Source of the DNA: CAVZLD01 sp963776055
GTDB lineage: Bacteria > Planctomycetota > Planctomycetia > Pirellulales > Pirellulaceae
NCBI GenBank assembly: GCA_963776055.1
Contig: CAVZLD010000009.1
Coordinates: forward strand, 310,001 to 374,000
Reading direction: 5' to 3'
DNA length: 64,000 bases
Shown: positions 9,242-17,159 of the stretch, in pieces
How the letters are laid out: each line of letters starts with the position of its first letter
How positions within the stretch are numbered: the stretch's first letter is position 1
Position numbers and translations under genes: made by a program
Notes under the pieces: model-generated
Told to the model about the DNA's origin: nothing
The model's database searches: none
Seen by the model: only the letters and a program-made list of their open reading frames with translations

Positions 9242-9395
9242 GGGGAATCCCGAGTCGGCAGCGGGAGGCACCGGCCGCAGGACCGGCCAATTCGTCAAAG
9301 TCCTCCTAAAGATCCTAGTTCGTCACGGCCGAAACCGAGTGTGTGTCCCGGTAGGCTCTTGCGGATTGGGGATTTGGCTCTCGGAGGAAACGCCG

Positions 9396-9839
9396 ATGCG
9401 ATGTGCCCTGGCGGTGGTTGGATCGTTTGCGTTACTGACCACGATCGGTTGCGCGATGTGTGCCAGCCCCTACGACGGCAGCTATGCAGCCTTTGGCGGC
9501 CGAGTTCAGCGGTCGAACCGGAGCAGCGGCCGCGTCGGCTCGATCTTTGATCCTTCCGCTGGGGTACTGCGCGAAGCAGAGGGTGCGTCCATCGTAGTCC
9601 CCTCGCCGGCGGATGAACAGATCTCCGACGGGTGGGGTGCCCTGGGACCGGCGTGGGGCGAGCCGCTTGAGGCCGGCGATGATCTGCCATTGGATTTTCC
9701 GAGCGAAGAGAGTGTCCCCTGGCAACCGTCGCGCGAAACACCGCGCACTGCGGTACCATTGGAGTCGTTACCGGCGTTGCCGGAGACGGATCTCGGTACG
9801 CCCCTGCCGGACATGGACGTCGAGCCGGGCGACTTTTGA
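9396..9839 (+). CDS. Predicted lipoprotein of unknown function
   Basis: The 147-residue protein starts at ATG 9396 behind a GGAGGAAA site. It has a lipoprotein-like signal peptide (CALAVVGSFALLTTIGC) followed by CAMCASPYDGSY. The Cys after 'TTIG' is a plausible lipidation site, although several cysteines are close together. The mature part has 'GRVGSIFDPS' and is otherwise Pro/Glu/Asp-rich and low in structure. I have the impression of similar short Cys-Tyr-Gly lipoproteins in planctomycetes but cannot name a family. The transporter/S66 gene starts 20 bp downstream, so they are probably co-transcribed. Confidence 0.7.
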   Translation: MRCALAVVGSFALLTTIGCAMCASPYDGSYAAFGGRVQRSNRSSGRVGSIFDPSAGVLREAEGASIVVPSPADEQISDGWGALGPAWGEPLEAGDDLPLDFPSEESVPWQPSRETPRTAVPLESLPALPETDLGTPLPDMDVEPGDF

Positions 9840-9858
9840 TCGCCCATCTGAGGCCTTG

Positions 9859-12183
9859 ATGAGTCCTACCATCTCTGATGACGCTCGGCGCGACTCCGTC
9901 GAAGCGTCGCCGCGAACCGCTCCCACGACGCCCGGGGCCATTCTCCGACAGATTGGACCGGGGTTGATCATCACCGCGGCGATTGTCGGATCGGGCGAGC
10001 TGATCGTGACCACGAAGCTGGGAGCGGATGTCGGCTTCGTGCTGCTGTGGTTCATCATTTTGGGATGCGTTCTCAAAGTCTTTGTCCAGATCGAATTGGG
10101 AAGATACGCCATCTCGCACGGCAAGACCACGCTGCAAGCGATGGATTCCGTTCCCGGTCCGCGATGGATCGTCGGCTGGATGGTCTACGTTTGGCTACTG
10201 ATGTTCGTCGCCACCTTTTTCCAACTGGCCGGGATCGTCGGCACGATTGCGGGCGTCTTTCGTCTGGGTGGATCGAATTGGAGTGAAACTACCTGGGCGG
10301 TTCTGATTGCGCTGGGTTGTGCCTTGCTGCTGGCTTTCGGCCGGTACCGCACGATTGAGCGGGTGTCGACGATGATGGTCGGGCTGTTCACGCTCTTTAC
10401 AATCCTTGCCGTCGGGGCGTTGTGGTGGACCGAGTATGCCATTCAGACGAGCGATCTGTGGGAAGGCCTGCGGTTTCGACTGCCGGACAACTTTACGACG
10501 GCGCTGGCGGCGTTCGGCATCATTGGTGTGGGGGCCTCCGAGCTGATCTATTATCCCTACTGGTGTCTTGAAAAGGGATACGCGCGGTTCGTGGGTGCCA
10601 ACGACGGTTCTGTCGCATGGCGCCAGCGTGCGCAAGGATGGATGCGAGTGCTGCAGGTCGATGCCTGGGTGTCGATGGTGGTTTACACCGGAGCGACGGT
10701 GGCGTTCTATTCGCTGGGCGCTGCCGTGTTGCATGATCGTGCTGTGGAGGTGACCGATACACAACTCGTATCCAGCTTGTCCCAGATGTATAGCGCTTCG
10801 TTTGGCCAAGTGGGTCTGTGGATCTTCCTGATCGGTGCGTTCGTCGTCCTCTTTTCGACCGTCTTCATTGCGACCGCCTCGAATGGACGGCTGATGGCTG
10901 ATGCGCTCTGCCTGTTCGGGCTGGTAGATCGAGCCGGCGCGGTTCGGCACACGCAGTTGGTGCGCGTGTCCTGTGTGCTGTTGCCGCTGCTCTATCTGGT
11001 GATGTACGTGGTGGTCGGCCAGCCATTAACGCTCGTTCTCGTCGGCGCCCTGGCGCAGGCAATCATGCTGCCCTTGTTGTGTCTGGCGGCTCTCTATTTT
11101 CACTACCGGCAGACGGAGTCGGCCTTGCGGACCAGCGGCCTGTGGACCGCTCTGTTGTGGGTCGCCTGTCTGTTGATGTCGGCAACCGGAATCTACGAAC
11201 TCGTGAATCGGCTTCACCCAACGTCGTCTGCCGCCGTTCGTCCTGCCGGGCTACGTCCCGGAGACGCGATCATGTTCGTGGCGCCGGCCCGCGGCGTGGA
11301 CGTTACGGAGGTCCAGCGGGCGAAGGACCGCCTTGAATCGCTCGGATATCGCGTGATCCTGCCCAAAAACCTCGTGCGGCACCGCGGTTATTTGGCCGGA
11401 ACCGACGAGCAGCGGGCCGCGGAACTGATGGAGGCCTTTCGACGGTCGGACGTGAATGCCGTATTTCCCTTTTCCGGCGGATACGGGACCACGCGGATTC
11501 TCGACCGGTTGGATTTTCGCCTGATCTCCTCCCATCCCAAAATTGTGATCGGTTTCAGTGATTTGACTGCTCTGCACGTGGCGCTTGCCACGCAAGCGAA
11601 TCTGGTGACCTTCCACGCGCCCAATCCCGATACCGGATTGGGACAACCGGACGGGATGAATCCTTTCACCGCTCGGTATTTCTGGCGCTGCCTGCAGGCG
11701 GATGCGAACGAACAGAGCGGCGGATTCGCTTACGAAACGCCCGATCCGCAGCATCCGATGATCGGACTTCGTCCCGGCACAGCGCGCGGACCGCTGATCG
11801 GCGGAAATCTCTCTCTCGTGTGCGCGTTGATGGGTACGCCCTACGAAATCGAGACAGAAGGCCGAGTGCTGTTCCTCGAGGACGTCCACGAAGCGCCCTA
11901 CCGGGTTGATCGCTATCTGAGCCAACTGCGATCGGCTGGCAAACTACAATCGCCGGCCGCCGTGATTCTGGGGCAGTTTACCGAAGGTGATCCGGATCCG
12001 GACGAGGACAGCCTGACGATGGAGGAGGTCTTCGGCGATTACTTCGATGCCGCCTCGTATCCGGTGATCCTGAACTTCCCCGCCGGTCATCATCGAGATA
12101 ACGCCACGCTGCCGATGGGGATTCCGGTAGAAGTCAGCAGCGACGGACCGCAGGTGCGCGTGCTGGAAAACCCTGTCCAATAG
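9859..12183 (+). CDS. Nramp-like transporter fused to LD-carboxypeptidase (peptidase S66) domain
   Basis: One uninterrupted frame encodes two proteins in tandem. Residues about 30-450 are an Nramp/LeuT-fold transporter with around eleven hydrophobic helices. Helix 1 reads GPGLIITAAIVGSGEL and the helix-6 area reads GVGASELIYYPYWCLE, so the canonical Nramp metal ligands (DPGN and MPH) are absent. Residues about 460-774 are an S66/MccF-type LD-carboxypeptidase: 'GDAIMFVAPARG', 'GGYGTTRILD', 'VIGFSDLTALH' around the nucleophile Ser, 'PLIGGNLSL', 'LFLEDVHE' and 'GHHRDNATLPMG' around the His. S66 enzymes trim peptidoglycan tetrapeptides or cleave related amides. The join falls right after the last helix with only about 12 linker residues. 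It could be a true fusion or a lost stop codon. Confidence 0.8.
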   Translation: MSPTISDDARRDSVEASPRTAPTTPGAILRQIGPGLIITAAIVGSGELIVTTKLGADVGFVLLWFIILGCVLKVFVQIELGRYAISHGKTTLQAMDSVPGPRWIVGWMVYVWLLMFVATFFQLAGIVGTIAGVFRLGGSNWSETTWAVLIALGCALLLAFGRYRTIERVSTMMVGLFTLFTILAVGALWWTEYAIQTSDLWEGLRFRLPDNFTTALAAFGIIGVGASELIYYPYWCLEKGYARFVGANDGSVAWRQRAQGWMRVLQVDAWVSMVVYTGATVAFYSLGAAVLHDRAVEVTDTQLVSSLSQMYSASFGQVGLWIFLIGAFVVLFSTVFIATASNGRLMADALCLFGLVDRAGAVRHTQLVRVSCVLLPLLYLVMYVVVGQPLTLVLVGALAQAIMLPLLCLAALYFHYRQTESALRTSGLWTALLWVACLLMSATGIYELVNRLHPTSSAAVRPAGLRPGDAIMFVAPARGVDVTEVQRAKDRLESLGYRVILPKNLVRHRGYLAGTDEQRAAELMEAFRRSDVNAVFPFSGGYGTTRILDRLDFRLISSHPKIVIGFSDLTALHVALATQANLVTFHAPNPDTGLGQPDGMNPFTARYFWRCLQADANEQSGGFAYETPDPQHPMIGLRPGTARGPLIGGNLSLVCALMGTPYEIETEGRVLFLEDVHEAPYRVDRYLSQLRSAGKLQSPAAVILGQFTEGDPDPDEDSLTMEEVFGDYFDAASYPVILNFPAGHHRDNATLPMGIPVEVSSDGPQVRVLENPVQ

Positions 12184-12340
12184 ACAGCATCTGCGACGTG
12201 CAGGCGGATCGTTCCGAACCGCAGACCGTTCCAGTTCAAGGACCGTCCGCGCTCGTGCGCAGCCGCTTGCGGCGATGACTGAGGTGGAGATCGCGCGCGA
12301 TCCGCAAGATCGTTCGCCCGGGATTGTGCTTTCGCCATCC

Positions 12341-12541
12341 CTAATCGTGATGGTCGGCTGGCCGCAGATCTTCCGCACCGACCAACTTGCCGACCAGCTG
12401 GGTCGGATCGTGAATCAAGATCGGCAAATGCTGCGGACAGATCCACAGCCGCTGCCCGCGGTAATCGAGCACGATCAAGGGAGTCGTCTGATCATTACGA
12501 CCACACGCCAGACAGCGTTTATCCGTCGGAGGGTCACCCAT
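12341..12541 (-). CDS. Small Cys-rich (putative zinc-binding) protein, 66 aa
   Basis: A short protein begins MGDPPTDKRCLACGRN. It has one CxxC pair (RCLACG), then 'PLIVLDYRGQRLWICPQHLPILIHDP' arranged as C-x2-H; together these could hold one zinc. The C-terminus is LVGAEDLRPADHHD. It reads like a compact conserved domain: amphipathic, balanced composition and no low complexity. I believe similar short proteins occur in other planctomycetes, but I cannot assign a function. It is convergent with the transporter-S66 gene, about 160 bp away. An upstream in-frame start would add 14 Arg/Gly-rich residues. Confidence 0.6.
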   Translation of the reverse strand: MGDPPTDKRCLACGRNDQTTPLIVLDYRGQRLWICPQHLPILIHDPTQLVGKLVGAEDLRPADHHD

Positions 12542-13003
12542 CCGTCCGCCTCGCTTCCTGCCACGCCCCTCGCGGCTGCCCATGCGTTGGACCGATCGTG
12601 GATCGATCCTTACCCCCAGTCGAATCGCCGATCCGACCGACTCTTATCTCCTTACAAGTGTCACGCAGCACAGGACCGCTTGCAAGTGCCAGACGGCAAT
12701 TCTCTTGCGTCACCGTCGCTCCGCGTTCGGACGCTTCCCACCCCCCAGCTGTTACCGATCGTAGGGCCGGTTGGGGAAGTTGTTGCGCATATTCGGCGGC
12801 GGTTCGGTCGATCGAACGATCGCGGGCTAGATTTGCATACCACTTGTTTTCCTGCTCCCTGCGACGACGGTCGGGAGCTACGCAGAAGCAACGTCGACAG
12901 GTACGACGGGGGATCGTTCGCTGCCTGTGCGGCGAAAGGGGCCTGTCCCCACGTTTCGACTACCTTGGCGACGTTGCCTGCGCTATTGGCCAGGCGTACC
13001 AAT
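12542..13003. other. Intergenic region before the glycosyltransferase gene
   Basis: About 460 bp with no supported gene. The plus-strand frame is open through the whole region but encodes Arg/Ser/Pro-rich shadow sequence. It is the shared 5' region of the divergent small Cys-rich gene and the GT4 gene, so both promoters should lie here. No convincing -35/-10 pair was found. Confidence 0.35.
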
Positions 13004-14240
13004 ATGAGCACCGGCTCCGAAGCTCTCCACCCGGATCATCCGCCGACGTTGCCGCAGGTGTCTGCACTGACAGAGCATCCTGCCCTCGGCGAATCATCGC
13101 CGACTGGTAAGACCTCCGTCCGGAACCGTGTGCTGCATTTAGTCAACGGGGAGCATTACGCTGGGGCGGAGCGAGTGCAGGATCTGTTGGCCACCCGACT
13201 GCCGCAGTGGAAATATGAAGTGGGGTTGGCTTGCGTCAAGCCGGGGGTCTTTCCGAAGACGCGGCACCACCGAGAAGCTCCGTTGTACTGCGTGCCGATG
13301 CAATCGCGGTTCGATCTGCGAGCGATCCAGAAGCTCTGTCAGATCGTCGATCAAGGCGGATACGAACTGCTGCATGCCCACACGCCTCGGACTGCCCTCA
13401 TCGGACGGCTCCTGTCGTGGCGACGGAACTTACCGCTCGTATATCACGTGCACAGCCCCACCTCGCGCGACTCGACGAGGCCTTGGATCAATCGAATCAA
13501 TGCCCTGCTGGAGCGTCTCAGTCTGCAGCGCGCCTCGCGATTGATTGCCGTTTCCCAGAGTATCGCGACGCACCTGGAGCAGCAGGGTTTTGATTCTCGT
13601 CAGATCACCGTGGTCGCCAACGGTGTGCCGACTCCGGCGGAAGTCCCTCCCCGACCTCGGCCTGTCGCGCCATGGACTTTGGGTACGATGGCGCTTTTTC
13701 GCCCAAGAAAAGGGATCGAAGTTCTCCTGGACGCAGTGGCGATCCTGCGAAGCCAACGGCTGGAGGTTCGATTGCGCGATCGGCAGCTTTGCGGAGCCGT
13801 CTTATGGCCGGGCCCTTCGGCAACGAGTCAAGCGGCTCGGGTTGGAATCGGTGGTGGATTGGATCGGTTTTCATTCCGACGCGAATGCACAGCTTCAACA
13901 ATTGGATCTGTTCGTTCTGCCGAGCCTTTTCGGAGAAGGCCTACCGATGGTTGTCTTGGAATCGATGGCGATGGGCGTGCCGGTTGTGGCGACGGATGTC
14001 GAGGGTGTACCGGAAGCGATTCGCGACCGTCGCGAAGGGCGGATCGTACCGGCGGGAGATCCAGCCGCTCTGGCCCAAGCCATCGCCGATATCATTCGGG
14101 GTTCCTGCTGCTGGACGACGCTGCGGCGGAACGCGATGACACGTCAGGCAGCGCATTTCTCCGACATCGGCATGGCGCAGGGCGTCGCCAAGGTCTACGA
14201 TCAAGTGCTGCAATCTGTCCGCGACGCTTCCCGAGCATGA
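13004..14240 (+). CDS. Family 4 glycosyltransferase (frameshifted)
   Basis: This is a GT-B-fold retaining glycosyltransferase of about 411 residues. The N-terminal half has 'LHLVNGEHYAGAERV', 'LLHAHTPRTALIGRL' and 'VYHVHSPTSRD'. The C-terminal half, in the next frame, has 'VKRLGLESVVDWIGFH', 'LDLFVLPSLFGEGLPMVVLE' (the conserved E-x7-E nucleotide-sugar region) and 'GVPVVATDVEGVPEAI'. The frames switch near 13770-13775: 'EVR' at the end of one is followed by 'AIGSFAEPSYG' in the other, and one extra base explains the break. The start at 13004 (MSTGSEALH) is tentative because the frame is open far upstream. It probably acts in cell-surface polysaccharide or glycolipid synthesis; the sugar and acceptor are unknown. 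Confidence 0.85.
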
Positions 14241-14297
14241 ATGGAGCAGCTACGCGCGAAAGCAGCACCGCCGGTGTTGCGGGCCGCCGGATCCTGC

Positions 14298-14303
14298 CAT
14301 AAT
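14298..14303 (+). promoter_or_regulatory. Candidate -10 box of the addB-addA operon, giving a near-leaderless start
   Basis: CATAAT lies seven bases before ATG 14310, with a weak TTGCGG at 14277-14282 (15-bp spacer). If used, transcription would begin at or next to the ATG, giving a leaderless mRNA. It is a motif match only. Confidence 0.35.
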
Positions 14304-14309
14304 CGGGCC

Positions 14310-17159
14310 ATGCCAAGGGAGACGATGGAGCGCGACGAGTCGGCTGGGATCCGCCAGGAGTTTCTGGATTGGCGGTATCCTGCGCTGCCGGCGGCCGTCG
14401 AGTACCTGCTCGGCACCTATCGCCGCAATGATATCTGGGATTTGGATCGCGTAGCGATCGTTCTCCCGGGAGCACGGGCCGGACGACGGTTGCGAGAGTT
14501 GCTGCTGGCCAAGGCCGACGGCGAGAACGTGGTGTTCTTTCCGCCTCGGATCGGAACCGTGGGGCAGCTGCCGGAATGGCTGTACGAAGCCAAGTTGCCA
14601 TTCGCCTCGCCAATGGAGCAACGTCTCGCTTGGGCCGCTGCATTGCGGCAAACGCCGGCGACCGTCCTGGTGAAATTCCTGCCTCAACTGCCAACCCAGG
14701 AGAACGATCCTCAGTGGCTCGAATGGGGGTCCCTGCTCTGGCGGCAGCATCGCGAGCTGGCCGGCGAGGGACTGGATTTCCAGCAGGTGGCGGACGGCGG
14801 CGCGGTCTTAGACGAGTTTCATGAGGCGGAGCGGTGGCACGCGCTGTCCGCGGTGCAGCGAAGGTACTTGCGGATCCTGGATTCGATCGGTTTGTGGGAT
14901 CGGCAAACCGCTCGGCTGTACGCAATCGAACATCACGAGTGCCAGATCGACGTGGAACTGCTGCTGATCGGTGCCGTCGACATGAATCGGTCCCTGCGCC
15001 AAATGCTTGACGCCGTCGCGCGGCAGGTGACCGTTTTGATCCATGCCGATCCGCAGATGGCCGATCACTTCGACCGCTTCGGGTGCCTGCGGCCAGAGCG
15101 GTGGCTGGAGGCGGTGATTCCGTTGCCGGAAGAGGGAATCCAGCAGGTCGATGGACCCGACGATCAGTGCCGGGCGGTCGTCCAATGCCTGAACGAATGG
15201 CAACCCAGCGTGGCCGCCTGCGAAGTCACCGTGGGCGTTCCCGACGAGTCGCTTGTGCCGCTGCTGGAACAACATCTCCAAGCCGGCGGCTATGCCGTCC
15301 GGTGGGGACCCGGTCGGCCGATGGAGGCAGGACGCCCGGTCCGCTGGCTGCGGGCCGTCGTGGATTTGTTGCAGCAGAATCGTTTTGAAAACTTGGCAGA
15401 GTTGATGCGGCATCCGGACACGGAAGCTTGGCTGCAGCAACAGTTCGAGTGGTCTGCCGCGTCGCTTTGCGAACTGGATCAGCACCAGCATGATCATCTC
15501 GTGCAGCAAGCCGAAGATGCCTTGTGGGAGAAACTACCGGAAGATGCGCCGATCCGGCAGGCGTCGAAGTGCGTCAACAACCTGTTGCGCGACTTACGGG
15601 GTGAGCCGCGAACGGCTGGTGCATGGGCCGATCCGATTCTTCAAATACTGCACCAGATCTATGGTGACCTGCAACTTGACCGGGATCAGTCGGACGCGCG
15701 GATGATCGTCGGTTGCTGCGAGACGTTGCGCGACGCGTTCTTGCAGATGGAATCGATTGCTGCGACGTTGTTGCCGGATGTCACAGCCGAGCAAGCAATC
15801 CTGCTCGCCCTAGAATCGCTTCGCGATCAGTTGGTTCCACCGCCGGCCCAACCAGACGCCGTGGAATTGCTGGGATGGTTGGAGCTGCCGCTGGATGACG
15901 CCTCGGCGCTGGTCGTGACATCGCTGAATGAAGGAGTGATACCCACGTCCGTGAATTCGGATGCTTTCTTGCCCGATGCACTACGATCGGAGCTGGGCGT
16001 GGATGACAACGCGCGACGATATGCACGCGATGCTTACGCGTTGACCGTGCTGGCCAAGACGCGATCTCGCTTGCGACTTGTCGTGGGACGGCGCACTTGG
16101 GAAGGCGACCCACTAATTCCCAGCCGACTGCTGTTGGCCAACGACGCAGAACACTTCCTACGCCTGTCGCAGCGGTTGTTCGGACCGGTGGCGGAAGATG
16201 CCGACCAGGAACCGCTGACGCAATCGCCCGGGATGGATCCGCTGGTGGTTCCGCAGCCAGAGGCAACCTCCTGGGTCGGCTCGCTGAACGTCACCGACTT
16301 TAAGAGCTACTTGGAATGCCCCTACCGATTCTATTTGGCACGCGTGCTCCGTCTGAAGCGTTTCACCGACGACGCCATGGAACTGGATGCAATGGCGTTT
16401 GGGGAACTGCTGCATCGCGTCCTGGACGAATTCGGTCGGGGGCCGCTGAAAGATTCCAGTGACGAGGAAGAGATCGCGGAAGCATTGACACAGCAGCTCA
16501 AGGCGCGGGCCCAGGCCCGGTTCGGTTTCCAACCACCGCCCGCTTTGCGGATTCAATTGACTCAATTGGAGCAACGCCTCCGCGCGTTCGCGAAGTGCCA
16601 AGCGGATTGGCGCCGCGCCGGGTGGCAAATCGTTCACTCGGAACGGACCGTGACGACGACGCGAACGCCTTGGTCGGCGGAGGCATGGGCCGTCCCGCTG
16701 AAGGGCCGGATCGATCGGATCGATCGTCAGGAGGGAACCGATCGCTGGGCCGTTCTGGATTATAAATCCTCCGATCGAGGCGAATTGCCACGCAAGACTC
16801 ATCATCGGCGGGCCAGCAAGGGGACCCTGCAACCGGAAGATTGGGTCGACCTGCAACTGCCACTCTATCGGTACCTGGCTCGCGCAACGCAGCCGCCCGT
16901 GGAGGGATCGATCGAGTTAGGATACGTGTTGCTGCCGCGGGATTCGGAGGAAACGGCTTTCCGCTTCGCCGATTGGACCGATGCGGAATTGCGAACGGCT
17001 GACGAAGCCGCGCGACGCATCGCCCGTCAGATCGTGGCGGGATCGTTCTGGCCCCCGGCGGCCGCGAGTCCGTACGGAGCGGATGATTTCTCGGCGATCT
17101 GTCAGGAGGGTGTTTTTCGACGCCGTCTGGAAGGTGCGCCTTGTGAGGAGTCTCGATGA
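14310..17159 (+). CDS. AddB-like helicase-fold/PD-(D/E)XK nuclease of a double-strand-break repair complex
   Basis: The protein is about 949 residues. The N-terminal two thirds are a degenerate UvrD-like fold without a functional Walker A (only 'VAIVLPGARAGRRLREL'), as expected for AddB. 'DASALVVTSLNEGVIP' is the AddB/RecC-like region before the nuclease. The C-terminal PD-(D/E)XK nuclease (about 680-945) has 'GELLHRVLDEFG', 'GRIDRIDR' and 'WAVLDYKSSDR', supplying the His, Asp and D-x-K catalytic residues. The first iron-sulphur Cys is plausible in 'LECPYRFYL', but the C-terminal cluster is reduced to 'ICQEG', so an intact 4Fe-4S site is doubtful. It overlaps the AddA-like gene by ATGA. An alternative start is 14325, with AAGGG five bases upstream. 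Confidence 0.85.
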   Translation: MPRETMERDESAGIRQEFLDWRYPALPAAVEYLLGTYRRNDIWDLDRVAIVLPGARAGRRLRELLLAKADGENVVFFPPRIGTVGQLPEWLYEAKLPFASPMEQRLAWAAALRQTPATVLVKFLPQLPTQENDPQWLEWGSLLWRQHRELAGEGLDFQQVADGGAVLDEFHEAERWHALSAVQRRYLRILDSIGLWDRQTARLYAIEHHECQIDVELLLIGAVDMNRSLRQMLDAVARQVTVLIHADPQMADHFDRFGCLRPERWLEAVIPLPEEGIQQVDGPDDQCRAVVQCLNEWQPSVAACEVTVGVPDESLVPLLEQHLQAGGYAVRWGPGRPMEAGRPVRWLRAVVDLLQQNRFENLAELMRHPDTEAWLQQQFEWSAASLCELDQHQHDHLVQQAEDALWEKLPEDAPIRQASKCVNNLLRDLRGEPRTAGAWADPILQILHQIYGDLQLDRDQSDARMIVGCCETLRDAFLQMESIAATLLPDVTAEQAILLALESLRDQLVPPPAQPDAVELLGWLELPLDDASALVVTSLNEGVIPTSVNSDAFLPDALRSELGVDDNARRYARDAYALTVLAKTRSRLRLVVGRRTWEGDPLIPSRLLLANDAEHFLRLSQRLFGPVAEDADQEPLTQSPGMDPLVVPQPEATSWVGSLNVTDFKSYLECPYRFYLARVLRLKRFTDDAMELDAMAFGELLHRVLDEFGRGPLKDSSDEEEIAEALTQQLKARAQARFGFQPPPALRIQLTQLEQRLRAFAKCQADWRRAGWQIVHSERTVTTTRTPWSAEAWAVPLKGRIDRIDRQEGTDRWAVLDYKSSDRGELPRKTHHRRASKGTLQPEDWVDLQLPLYRYLARATQPPVEGSIELGYVLLPRDSEETAFRFADWTDAELRTADEAARRIARQIVAGSFWPPAAASPYGADDFSAICQEGVFRRRLEGAPCEESR

